Part shown: one piece after another, positions 46,432 to 57,472 of the stretch | Numbering within the stretch: the stretch's first letter is position 1 | Layout of the letters: every line of letters begins with the position of its first letter | The notes under the pieces: generated by a model | Database searches by the model: none | What the model saw: the letters and a program-made list of their open reading frames with translations, nothing else | What the model was told of the DNA's origin: nothing | Position numbers and translations under genes: made by a program | NCBI GenBank assembly: GCA_033961575.1 | Contig: CM066728.1 | Span: 101,632,852-101,696,851, forward strand | Reading direction: 5' to 3' | Source: Aselliscus stoliczkanus | Lineage: Eukaryota; Chordata; Mammalia; Chiroptera; Hipposideridae | Length of the DNA stretch: 64,000 bases

Positions 46432-47544
46432 CATTAAGGAAGAGCTCTAAGAAGTCCATATTTAATGCCCACTAAAATTAACCCAAATATGGAGTCTTTC
46501 CAGATATTATTTATTTGTGCCATTTATTCTTTTATGTGTAGCACAATCAAAAACAGGTAAGAATATATTTGTTCTCAGTTAATATTCAAATCACTCCAGA
46601 AAATATCAAATATTGTGTTTGTTTCTGCATTGTTCAAAGGCTGTGCCGATTTAAAAGAGACAAAAGACATCTAGTGAGCACTGCCTTCCTCTGGGGAAAA
46701 GCTCTCCCCATCTAACATTTTAGCTATTTTAAGATATTGAAGATGCATTACCTCAGGCTGCAATTACTCTGTGAATCCCAATTTGAATTGAAGTATCATC
46801 TCTCAAGGGAGTAATCCTAGGGTCCTATTTCCTTTTCAGGCAAAGTAACCATCTCTTTTACTATTAAGGCCACTGCAGGCAATCTCAGACAAAGATTCTC
46901 TTCATCATTAAGTAAACGAAATTATCTTTAAAAAATAGGTGATTTGAAATTCATAAAACCAATAACCTACAGTGATAACAACAGCAAATCAGCCACAAAG
47001 AATCACTAACTATGGTCAAATGTTGAATAAAGATCACATTTACTAATGGAGAGCCTTTAAGCATCATATCTATGTGGTGCTAAAATAAATATTATAGAAA
47101 TATATCTATGATCTTGAAAACTTTGAATGAGCATTTATAAACCAATAGAGCCATGTCTTTATGCCATAATTATTGTCTAGTGCATTTGTCTTCTTCCAAA
47201 ATTAATTTCCCAAGTGTCTTGATGCTATTTTCAATCAAAAAGATGAAAGCCCAGACCTGAAATGCCCTCTCAGCTTTTTACTCCTTATCCGTGGACTTCA
47301 TCCCTTTCAAAGGAGACCGCAGGAGACGCTGGCTCTGCATGTGGTCCATCCAACCACATATACTCATAAGCTCAAGGAGCATGTATGTTGATCACAGTCT
47401 GGCATTTTGTTTCTATTTTGTTCCTCAGTTAAATAACAAACTCACAGAATACCAGAAAAGTATCTCCTCTATTTAAATTTTCTTTGCTTGTTTGTTTCTT
47501 CTATCTCTTCAACTGTAACAAAGGTTAACCAATTTTGTTAAATT
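46432..47544. other. No gene seen
   Basis: AT-rich sequence between the MITE and the L1 insertion; nothing recognised. Confidence 0.6.
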
Positions 47545-47553
47545 GAGAAACTA

Positions 47554-47953
47554 TGGAATACTATTCTGTAATAAGAAAAGATGAAATAGTGCCATTTGCG
47601 ACAACATGGATAGATCTTGAGATTATTATGCTAAGCAAAAAAAGTCACACAGAAAAAACCGAGAACCATATGATTTCACTGATATGTGGGATATAAAACT
47701 GAAAGCTACAAAGGAACAACACAAACAAACAAAGACTCATAGACACAGACAATAGCTTAGTGGTTACCAGAGGGTAAGGGGGAGGAGGGTGGTAAATGAG
47801 GGTAAAAGGGACCAAATATATGGTGATGAAAGGAGAACTGACTCTGGGTGCTGAACATACAATGTGATATATAGATATATTACAGAATCGTACACTTGAA
47901 ACCTATGTAACTTCACTAACTATTGCCACTCCAATAAACTTTAATTTAAAAAA
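47554..47953 (+). mobile_element. LINE-1 3' end, 5'-truncated insertion
   Basis: It opens TGGAATACTATTCTGTAATA and continues through GACAACATGGATAGATCTTG and CCATATGATTTCACTGATAT to CCAATAAACTTTAATTTAAA, the 3' UTR of a relatively young mammalian L1. The target duplication GAGAAACTA is at 47545-47553 and 47959-47967. It has no coding sequence. L1 is the likely source of machinery for the SINEs and the two retrocopies. Confidence 0.88.
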
Positions 47954-48165
47954 CGAGAGAGAAACTAAACAATAGCTCTCAAAAATAAATTATCAAAAAC
48001 AATCACCTTCGCAGAAATGATACAACTGATCTGCATAGAGACAGATACTTTACCTATGTTTTCTGACTGTGAACATTATTCATTTGGACCTTTTCATGTT
48101 CTCTCAGCCCCTTGTAACTAAAAGAGTTTACTTGAATGATAGCATTTTTTTTCCCAGTCCGACAG

Positions 48166-48905
48166 CTGCTACCTGAGATCAGGTGACCATCCTCTCTCAC
48201 ATGGGTTACCATTTTCTAACTGACCTCCCAGGCCTTAGTCTGACCCTCTCTTCTCATCTAGTCACCCATTCTCTACACTTCAAGGCCGATGAAAATGTCA
48301 CACACTAAGCATTTTATTGAGCCTTTCCAGTTCTAATCCCTATGCATATTGGCAACCTCATTACTTCTCACTTCCTGCATCATAATCCAAGCCCTAGAAA
48401 TTCTGCAGTTCCTTTTGTTCCCAGAACATGTCATGCTGTTTTCCCCTGTAGGTTTGCAGACATCGTGCCTCAGTCTGCCTAAACACTCGTGCCTCTCCTC
48501 ACTACTTGGTGAAACCATTACTCCTGAGGTTCCAGCATAGTTTCCATTTCCTTCCCCATGATTTTCTAGATCCTTCTTCCCCATCCAAAGGCTTTTAATT
48601 TGAGAAGAAGTAGACATACATTTTTGTTTGTTTGTTTGTTTGTTTGTTTGTTTTGAGGGCAGTGTCACTGGCCCTCATATGTGGGACCCAACGGGGGCCG
48701 CTGGCTTCCCAGGCCAGCGCTATACATTTTTCTATCACACTATTTATCACATGTCACATGATACATTTAATATTTTCTTCTCTACATGAGTCAGGGCCAT
48801 GTCTATCTTGCACATCATTTTATAACCAGTACACAACTTAATATTAACTTAATATTTACTTAATATTAATGAGCATAATCATTAATGAGTGATTGATTGA
48901 TTAGT
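48166..48905 (+). mobile_element. LINE-2/CR1-type 3' fragment, interrupted by a SINE
   Basis: TTTTCTAACTGACCTCCCAG and CTCCTCACTACTTGGTG give the sense L2 body, and CAGGGCCATGTCTATCTTGC with TGAGTGATTGATTGATT the 3' end. The SINE at 48626-48721 is nested inside. Confidence 0.6.
48626..48721 (-). mobile_element. 5'-truncated short SINE with (CAAA)n tail
   Basis: TTTG repeats (tail in reverse), then GGGCAGTGTCACTGGCCCTC through CTTCCCAGGCCAGCGCT, where it stops. The A-box part of the head is absent. ATACATTTTT at 48616-48625 and 48722-48731 is the target duplication, so truncation happened at insertion. It interrupts an L2 copy. Confidence 0.88.
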
Positions 48906-48951
48906 TGGATGGAAGGATGGATGGATGGATGGACAGATGGATGGATGGATA
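48906..48951. repeat. (GGAT)n microsatellite
   Basis: About ten GGAT units with GGAA and GGACA variants, following an L2 end rich in TGATTGAT. Confidence 0.95.
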
Positions 48952-50199
48952 AGTAGATTTTTTTTTTAATGGGTGGAGTTAGGATGGCTGCCTGAGAAAA
49001 TGTCAGAGACAACGGAACTTTCAGTTCCCTTGCTAGCATCCGTACATCTTAAAAAATGTTCCACTGACTTCAGTCCACATTGATTTGATACAGGACTTAT
49101 TCCTTATAAAAAGAAAATATTTACAATCTCATTCATAGAATCAAGTTTTAAAGAAGGGATTTAAAAGTATCCATTTATATATTCATTCAGGCATTTGACA
49201 ATCATGGGGTTTAGTATCTCAGCATAATGAAATATAATTCATTATTTCTTCTATTAAGGAATTTACAGTCTAGAGAGGTGCCATTCAATAAACTTTTTAA
49301 AGAAAAAAAAAGTCTTTTAAAGAAAAATATATTAAGCCATAGTAATTCTGCATTGTGTTTAAAAACTATTTTTACAAATCACTTTTTAAAAGTCCTAAGA
49401 AATCCTAAAAATGGTTTTGACTAAAAAACAAAACACAAATTTTTAAATTTAATTTCCAAGATATTTCTGATGTGTCAAAGATTAAATAGAGCATGCCAAT
49501 GTAAGGAAAACAGCAAAATAAATGTGGAGGGAGCAGATTTGAGACCGGGGATCTGAAAAAAATGATCTGAAGAGGGCTGAGAGCAGAACCTTACCTAAAG
49601 AAATATCTCCTTCGATGTGTTGAGTAAAATATTTCATCACAGTCTCTGAATCATGTCCAGTAATTTTTGGATAATGGATGGATAGTGTTTTCCAATAGTG
49701 ATAGGATTCAGTTTCCCAAAAGAATTCAAGTAAATAGTTCTGCCACAATGAGCACTAAAGAGAGAATTCCCCCAGAGCCAGTTACCTAGAAGCATCCCAT
49801 GAGGAAAAGTAGATACTTTCACCGTTGCTTAACAGGTTGTCACAAAAATGCAGTAGTAGCAGAAATACAATGGACTATAAGTGCTGCATTTGAGTACCTT
49901 CATTTGTCCAAACAATAATTTATGAATTTGCGATCAGCAGTACTGATGGCAGAATGAAAGAGAGCCTGAGAATTTGGTCTTGCTCATGATCTGCTGTAGA
50001 GCAGAACACAGTACGAGAGGAAGGGAACCTGAATTCCACTGGCGATGTCAGCTCGGCTTTCCTTTCCTACTCCCTCCTCCCTGACTTCATCCTTTCCAAC
50101 TGAGTTACATGTCCCTCCATGTGCTCATACAGTAATTGTGCAAACTTCGGGGTTAGCTCTGCTTTATCTGGAGGTGTGCTGGAAAAGGTTGAACAACAT
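48952..50199. other. No gene recognised
   Basis: Holds the exon-like minus-strand frames at 49482-49822; otherwise AT-rich and unrecognised. Confidence 0.5.
49482..49822 (-). other. Unassigned overlapping ORFs, exon-like
   Basis: Two overlapping minus-strand frames (88 and 61 codons) cover one stretch. One contains ITGHDSETVMKYFTQHIEGD and is followed by TTTAGGTAAGG, a splice-donor-like sequence. I do not recognise the protein. It could be an exon, a decayed pseudogene or chance. Confidence 0.2.
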
Positions 50200-50290
50200 G
50201 CCCTTTTTTATTTGTTTTGTTGTTGTTGGGGAGTTACAGTTGACATTCAATATTATTTTATATTAGTTTCAGATGTAATAACAACTTGCT
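50200..50290 (-). mobile_element. Short LINE-1 3' end fragment
   Basis: GGGGAGTTACAGTTGACATT and ATTTTATATTAGTTTCAGAT match the antisense end of L1. It is only about 90 bp. Confidence 0.55.
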
Positions 50291-50521
50291 TTTGTGGAGG
50301 AAAATACATGGATGTATACATGTACTTAATTTTATTATAATTTTTACTGATGCAAAAGGATGTGTAATACACAATTTATAAAAATTATAGCAAATACAGC
50401 ATATTTATTGTAAATATCACATAGTCAATTTGTCCTCACAGAACACTTAGCTAGATTTTTGCTGAACTCTTGTACAGCCAAACTGGTTATAATGCAACCA
50501 TGATTTCACAGAATCCAACTG

Positions 50522-51270
50522 CAGTAGTCTCCTACCCTTTATCCATAGTTTTGCTCTCCACGGTTTCAGTTACCCCTGATCAACTGCGGTCTGAAAATAT
50601 TACATGAAAAATTTCAGAAATATACAATTCATAAGTTTTAAACTGTGTGTCATTCTGAGTAGTGTGCTGAAATCTCTGAGTCTGCTCCCTTCTTCCCAGG
50701 ATGTTAATCATCCCTTTGTCCAGTGTCTCCAGGCTGTATATGCAACCTGACCCCTAGTCACCTTAAAGCTATCTCAGTTATCAGATTCACTGTCCTAGGA
50801 TTGCAACATTGTATTCAAGTAACCCTTATTTTACTTAATAATGGCCCTAAAGCACAAGCGTGATGCTGGCAATTCCCATAAACCAACATGCTTGTTACAT
50901 ATTGTCAGACAATAGAAGCCTTCATGCTATGTCACAATGCCTATGTCATTCACCTCACTTTATCTCATCACGTAGGCATTTTATTTCACATCACCCCAAG
51001 AAGAGGAGGGGTGGGTACAGTACAATAAGATATTTTAAGAGAGAGAAAGAAACCATATTCACATAAATTTTATTACTATATTATCCTATTTTACTGCTAA
51101 TTATTGTAAATCTCTTCCTGTGCCTATTTTATAAGTTAAACCAAACTTAAGCATAGGTATGTATGCATAGGACAAAACATAGCATATATAGGTTTTAGTA
51201 CCATCCACAGTTTCAGGTATGCACTGGGAGCTTTGGAACATATCTCCCATAGGTAAGGGGGGACATCTGT
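50522..51270 (+). mobile_element. Tigger/MER2-type DNA transposon (non-autonomous)
   Basis: The left end is CAGTAGTCTCCTACCCTTTA and the right end is TAAGGGGGGACATCTGTG, a decayed version of the Tigger/MER2 inverted repeat. Inner sequence such as CCACGGTTTCAGTTACC and ATCATCCCTTTGTCCAG is typical of the family. The old transposase start survives as ATGGCCCTAAAGCACAAGC near 50843, but nearly all of the transposase is deleted and the sequence rejoins near the 3' end (ACAATAAGATATTTTAAGAG). Pogo-like elements of this type stopped moving early in placental history, so this is a fossil. Confidence 0.9.
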
Positions 51271-52459
51271 GTGGGTAAATGCTTGATTACTTCCAAATTC
51301 AGATGTTGTTCACATCATTGACAAACTAGTATGTTCTGACATAAATGTTAGTTAATATTTCCATGTATATTAAAAAGTAATCAAAAAGGGAAAACATAAA
51401 AATGTATGTGACAACATCACTCATTCATTGATGAAATGAGGTCTTACTTGCTGAATCAGACAGAAGTTTTCAAATACTGGAAAAATATTTGCTCAATTTT
51501 TTGTGCTACTTCCAATGTAATGACTACAGGCATGATACATATTTAAGTTTAATCTGCATTATTAACATTTTCTCTGTTACTTTCTTAAGGATAGCCGCCA
51601 AGACAATAAATCTAATCTTGATGTAGGAAGGTGAGGGAACAAGCATTTGCCAATTTCTGGTGTAAATATTCCCATCATGACCAATTTCAACCTCCAATGT
51701 AATAGATCAGAAGACATGCGCAGTAGGGCACCACTACATGAGACCTATATAGAGGCAGATCTAATAGACATAAAGAAGAGTATGCATTGACTTTGTTTTT
51801 AATATAATTTACTTAATGGTAAGTTTATACAATTTGATTTTGCATGTCTGTATTTAGCAACAACATGGCTACATTTCCAAAAATTTAAAATCTGGCCCTC
51901 TTGAGCAGGTATGGGCCACACCAGCACACTAGTAGATAGATCTTCCTGGATCATCTATCTATCCCCGTCTTACTGCTTGTCACAAACACCAGGCTTTGCA
52001 ATGGCTGTTTACTTGTCTGTTCTCTTGTAAGATCAGAAAATGGGGAATGGGATCTTTTTCTTCTCTGTGACACCAGTCCTTGCAGTGTCTGAAACATTAT
52101 AGAAGCTCAGTAGATGCTTGTAATGACTGCATGAAACACTGAACAATCATCCTTTCCTAGCCTGAAACCTGGGGAAAATTTTGTTGCAAACACTTAGCAG
52201 TCTTGGCTTCTTATTTTAATCTCATCACCAACTAGCGTAACAAAGGCCACTCTCTTGGTATTAAGCCACATTAAAGGAAGCTCATATAAATATTAATTAG
52301 GCACTTTCAATATATTGTTCACATTTAGTACTAACCTCCAAGTATCATGTTAAACCAGAAAGGACCCCTGCACAAAGCTGTGAAGTTTCTTGCTTATTCT
52401 TAGACCCATGTACCCTTACTAAATCCTATAGTCCTCACAGTAATTCCTTATAACCTACT
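51271..52459. other. No gene seen
   Basis: AT-rich; no open frame or repeat recognised. Confidence 0.6.
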
Positions 52460-52930
52460 GCAGCAGTGGTCTGCCAGATCCGCCCTCTTCAGAACTGAAG
52501 TGTTCATTCCTCCACTTGCTGAGGGCATTGCTAGCCAAAGGTTCTCAGCTGAGCCTTTCTCCAGGAACTACCCTATCTGAACAAAGCTATCCAGCCCATG
52601 ATCACACCTCTTCCCCTCTGATGGCCTGGAAAAAATGACTGGTCACTTCAGGGACATGTGGGCCCAGCCTTCTTGCTTCCATCGGGACAATCCTGCAGGG
52701 CCATCACAGCCCAGTGCTCCGAGGGAGATCTGCTGAAGCTTCTGGCGCAACCGCCCTGCCCTTCAATTTGTATCCCTGTCCAGTTCTGCTTCCTTAACCT
52801 GTCCATCAACTTATGCACACAAAATTCCACCTCAAGGTTCTCATTCCCTGCAGCCCTCAATAGTGTTGTAATGCTTCTCAATGCATGCCGTGAGAAATAT
52901 GAAAATCAAAAAACTGGAGCATAGCATTAG
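52460..52930. repeat. GC-richer block, possible old LTR or L1 3' region
   Basis: This stretch is less AT-rich than its surroundings and has an LTR-like feel (CTTCAGGGACATGTGGGCCC, CTGCAGCCCTCAATAGTG). Overlapping open frames of 77 and 88 codons on opposite strands argue against a gene. Family unknown. Confidence 0.35.
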
Positions 52931-53899
52931 TGAACAGAACAGATAATCAATTGCAGTAGTATTGACAATTGATTTAATAGGACAGTCTCAGCTCTAATAC
53001 TGTGATTTGAAATGCATCTTTATAGAAATAAACCTGTATATTAGCTTAAATAATGGATTTTCTTATGACTATTGAATCTGGTTCCCAAGATAGAAGTCTG
53101 TCACTGTGTTGGAAGAGTTTATTTCAAGACTTGCATGAAACAGAACATTCTAATCCAAATAACAGCATTATATTGAGAATATTTAGTCATTCTTTTTCAA
53201 CAGAACGTCAGGAAGTTTGAGGTGAGTTGAAATTGGCCATATATATGAGAATTAGCTTCGCTAACATTAACAATCATTACAGAATGAAAATGACCTTAAT
53301 GTCTTAAAAATAAAGACATATTTAATGATCCCCTATTAGCTAACTCCCATCTTAAACAATTACACGAAGGCAGCTCCAGACACAGAAAGTACTTGGTATG
53401 GTTGAACAATTAATTACCACTCTCAAATGAAAAGCATTTGTTGTTGCCTGCTTCCTATATTTAAATAGGTTTTTAATTCTGAGAAACGAAAAGACAAAGC
53501 TAAAAAGAATTCTCTTAAAATTACACCCCAAGTAGCCATATTGGAATGCTAAGTGACCACTTACATAAATGATCATTGATATGCTATAAAGCAATTAACT
53601 CTGTTGCATTTAAACAGCCACTTAACACATAAAAACCTAAATTTAGTGACCTAAAACCAAGTGATTTTTTTGTCAGATAGACAAGTCAGTGATTTTTGTA
53701 TTCATCAGGCATTAATTAACTGATGACAATTAAACATTTAGGTAAGTATAGATGACTTAATTCACATTCACTCCAATCAAAAATGGCTCAAGGAAATACA
53801 TGGAAATCTTTACAGATATGAGAAACTGCATTATGAGACCAAGTACAAAATGATACTACCCCAAAGTAAATTTAAGGCACTCTAAGAGTGATTTAAAAT
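52931..53899. other. No gene seen
   Basis: AT-rich; one 80-codon minus-strand frame without motif. Confidence 0.6.
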
Positions 53900-53909
53900 A
53901 AAGTCTCTA

Positions 53910-54034
53910 GGGCCAACTGAGTGGCGCAGTGGTTAGGCGCAGGCTTGGGAAGCCAGCGGCCCTGGTTCGGATCCCACATATGAGGACCAGTGACACTGCC
54001 CTCAAAAAAAAAAAAAATGAAATAAAAAATAAAC
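53910..54034 (+). mobile_element. Short tRNA-headed SINE (monomer)
   Basis: GGGCCAACTGAGTGGCGCAG, CCTGGTTCGGATCCCACATA, then CCCTC and an A-rich tail with one ATGAAAT interruption. The duplication AAAGTCTCTA lies at 53900-53909 and 54035-54044. It sits about 110 bp beyond the 3' end of the RNF167 retrocopy, in the opposite orientation. Confidence 0.92.
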
Positions 54035-54145
54035 AAAGTCTCTATTTTTTCCCTCTTTGACGCAAATTATAAAAATATGCTCTTTCAAATTGTTTTTGAC
54101 AGGTTTCACACGTTTGTGAATAATTTTGGTTTTAGTTCACAAAAC

Positions 54146-55810
54146 CGATTTTTTTAATGCAATATGTGAAGACCAGCCTCTTTGCATCCCCAAGCCCTTC
54201 AAAATGGTTGGGTAAGGGGGAAACGTGGGAGGAAATGTCCCTACTCCTCCACATAGGAGACTGCGGGGAGGAGGAGGAGCTGTGTAAATTGGTGGGGATG
54301 GGGAGGTGGGTTATCAGACCAGGGTGGCAGTGGAAGAGGAAGATAAAGGGGGAGAGGTGTGTCAAAGACCCAAGACAGAGGATGGGAGCCAAAGGATGTG
54401 GGAGGCGTGGGGCCAGAGCCCAGAAATGGGGTCTTCCGAGCAGCATGGCCCCTTGGCTCCCCTTCCTCATCACCTTCTTGGCCTGATTTCTTCTTCCGCT
54501 TGCCCTCAGGACCAGGATGAGCAGGCTGCTTGCCGATGGGGCAGGTCTTCTGGGTCGGAGTGAACCAGGGGTCCACAAAGCAGCTGTGATAGACATGAGC
54601 AAAGGGAAGTACCCCCAGCTGCTCCCCATCCTCATATTGGTCCAGGCAAATGGCACAGACATCATACTGGTCTCCCTTCTGATAATCATGTGTTGGAATC
54701 TGTCTCAGTTGCTGTTTGGCCAGTTGATTTCGCTGGAACTGTTTTGGGTGCTGGATACAATGAACTATCATCATGGCTCCCGCCCAAATTAGCAGTCCCA
54801 CAACCCCTGTGAAAGAGGTGAGGCAATAAGAGACCAAGAGGAAGATGCTGTCGGGGACCAGAAACACCTGAACCCCCTTCTGGGTGATGAAGAAGGCACG
54901 CAGGTACACGAAGTTCTCTCCCCAATGCACACAGACAGGATCCAGATCTGCTGCAGAATTTGCACATCACGTTGAGCAGTTGACTGGAATTCACATTGTG
55001 TGCTCCAGCTGCATCACACCCACCCTTCTCAGCATTTAGGACCTTAAGGTCAAAGTTGCAGTAGAATCATCGAAGTAGTGAAACAAAGACTGACCCGTTC
55101 ACCAGGGCTGGGGGTGGTCGGGCAGTGGGGCTGCAGGCATTGGCTGGGTGATCCTCCATAAGGCACCCCTGAAGTCCCTCCTGACTCAAGGTCAACCCAA
55201 AGAGACCTGGGAGGTCTGCAAAGTCCAGGCTGGTATTGTGGTCCAAAGTTGCATAAATGAGCCCCAAGATGGAGGTTGCTCCCCACAGCACAGTGGCCAC
55301 AATCACAGGAGGCAGGAAGGTTGAAAGGTGCATAAAAACGGGAGGGGGCGGAGAGGCTGAGGAGGCCACTTCCTGGTAGCAGGGGCAGAAGTGGAGTTCT
55401 GTGCCCTCTCTGTCCCTCCTTCAGGATCCCAGGGGCCATTCACCCCAGGTCCCACTTCCCAGATACACAGGGGCAGGAGGAAGGAACCCCAACTTGGGGA
55501 GTGAGCTATCCAACCCAACTAGTGAAGGTGGGACTAGGGGACTAAACATATGCTTTCTGGTACAGGGATAACATGGGGAAAGAGGATGGGCAAGCCCAGG
55601 TGATAGAAAAACTTCTGAAAGGATGGGAAGCTCAAGGAGGCAGGACTTCCAGCCAGGTGGGTGTCCTTTCATCTTCTGATAAAATGGTCACCGGTAAAGT
55701 GAGTCAGGCGGCTTCCAGCCTTGGATGCTTAAGATGAAAGATTTCTGGTCCTCTCCTCCTCCCTCTCGTCACCACCATCACTACGGTGCTTTCAGATCTC
55801 GCGAGAGTGC
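54146..55810 (-). pseudogene. RNF167P: RNF167 processed pseudogene (PA-TM-RING E3 ubiquitin ligase retrocopy)
   Basis: The parent is an endosomal/lysosomal membrane ubiquitin ligase of about 350 residues: signal peptide, protease-associated domain, one membrane helix and a C3H2C3 RING. The reading begins at the ATG at 55369. The luminal domain is clear to a TGA at 55067-55069, which replaces an Arg codon; [10 protein letters not shown] and [10 protein letters not shown] are recognisable. A deletion near 54985 then shifts the frame. The second frame (54930 downward) carries the membrane helix, the conserved [18 protein letters not shown] and the RING at about 54532-54657. Three zinc ligands are lost: LPC is now LPF, the Cys before VDPW is Phe, and CPIC is CPIG. 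The C-terminal tail is frameshifted. There are no introns, and the copy ends at a short A run after ATTAAA near 54150, so it is a retrocopy. About 450 bp upstream of the ATG may be 5' UTR; that limit is unproven. Confidence 0.93.
55797..55806. promoter_or_regulatory. TCTCGCGAGA promoter-type palindrome
   Basis: This ten-base palindrome is a known core-promoter element of housekeeping genes. It lies about 430 bp upstream of the RNF167 retrocopy ATG. It may have been carried over with the transcript's 5' end; activity is unknown. Confidence 0.5.
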
Positions 55811-57283
55811 TCACCATACCGCCCTCCCACCAACTGAAATCTTGCTGTATCTATTTTGAGAGACCTCCTAATTCTGGCTAGCATGGCTCATTCAGTCTCC
55901 TGTCCAGGCAGAACAAACTGAAAACTTTCTAGATTATTAATTTTAATGTAGGTTTTGTGGCAGATGAATCTAACTTAAGAATGCATGTCAATATCCACAA
56001 GTCCTTTGTTGTCCCACCTCCCAAACAAGTATCTGAAATCTGAAATAATTCACAAATGCCACTATTATAATACAGATAACCACCTATTTTAAATCATCTA
56101 TTTTAAAAGAATTTAACATTTTAATCTTTTATCCCAGGGACCCAATACAATATTTTAAGTTAATAAATGTCTATTTCCATTTCAAACACACTATTAAGAA
56201 ACGGATAAAATCTTATTTCATGTGGATCAGTGCAGGCTAGAAGAATTAGCCTGCCATGTTTGGACAGTACATTTTTCTAGGCTATTGCAGAGGCCTGGAG
56301 GTATTGTTGTAGACTTGGATCCATATGAACAAGAAAATAACTGGAGTATAAATTCATGGTAGATTCATTTTCCTGTGGGTCCATTTATAACATGGAAAGT
56401 ATCCATTAGTTCTTGGACTTTACCATTTCATACGGTCACCCTCTTTAAGTGTTATATCTGGAGGTCAAAACCTAGATTAGAAAAGGAAATTATAGACCAC
56501 TTTAAATAAAGATGTGCCAGATTGGCCAGTCAGAAAAGGACAGGTTTTATTCTGAGCACATGGTCCCAAATTATCCTTCCAGAGTTGGGCGGCGAGAGTC
56601 TCGCATTACAGGACCATCCTGCCATTTTTTTTACATCGGTTCTATTGGCCAAAATATTCTGCCAGACTTGTTTTATCTCCATTTTCCAGGATTTTGCAGT
56701 TTGGAGTGTAACAGGTTATTAAATGTCACTCCTCCTGCTTCAACATAATCCCACTTAGGTGGAGCACAAAAAAATAGGCTCGAAGCACACCTACATTTAA
56801 AGACAGACATTAGTCTAAACCATTCCTTCAGCACTTTCAAAGTGGTATGGAGTCTCGAGAGGAGAGAGCAGTCTCAAACTGACCCAGCCGGCATTAGCTA
56901 GTTACCTACCTCAGCCCAAAAAAGACACAGGACTGAGAGGATTTCTTTAGAGTGAGTTGTCAGTGAGCTATATTGAACGTCACAGACACCCATGGGGAAG
57001 TGAAGGTGATGCTGCCCCTTATGTCAAACCAAGGGAAAGTGGCAGAGAGACTTCTGAAAGCCAGGAGTTCTTCTGAGGCCCAGAGAAAAGGGGAGGGAGT
57101 ACATTGGATCAGGCTGCATTTCCACACCCAGATAAGTTTCTGGAAGTCCACATACTTACTAAGTACAGAACAAGAAGATCAGAAAATATATTGATTGAGA
57201 AAAAATAAAGACAAGGAACATCAACTTGTCCTACAGTCAACAATGAAATTTGTGACCCCTGTACCTTAAAGGGTATATTTTCT
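55811..57283. other. No gene seen
   Basis: Flank beyond the RNF167 retrocopy 5' end. Frames of 63-78 codons near 56.5 and 57.0 kb have no motif. Confidence 0.55.
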
Positions 57284-57472
57284 GTGTGTTTCTCACAAGG
57301 GAAGTCTGACTTTATGTATCCAGTTGCTGTATTCTCTTTATTTTCACCTCCATCTCCCCTGCTCTGTGGTCTGGCTTTTAAGCATAATGCCTACATTGCA
57401 CTGATTCCACTGATTGGTGTGCTTATATTTGTAAACTACATAAGGTTCAGAAGGCATCAAAAGTCAAAATAA
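57284..57472 (+). other. Unassigned 62-codon ORF with C-terminal membrane-like segment
   Basis: ATG at 57284, TAA at 57470-57472. The C-terminal third reads AYIALIPLIGVLIFVNYIRF and then a basic end, RRHQKSK, like a tail-anchored microprotein. The stop codon is part of an AATAAA at 57468-57473. I do not recognise it. Length and composition are compatible with chance, and no promoter or upstream exon is seen. Confidence 0.2.

Noticed and set aside
54241..54930. 229-codon frame as a functional RING protein
   Set aside because: The frame is the longest in the window, but three zinc ligands are lost, the luminal domain is cut off by a stop and frameshift, and introns are absent.
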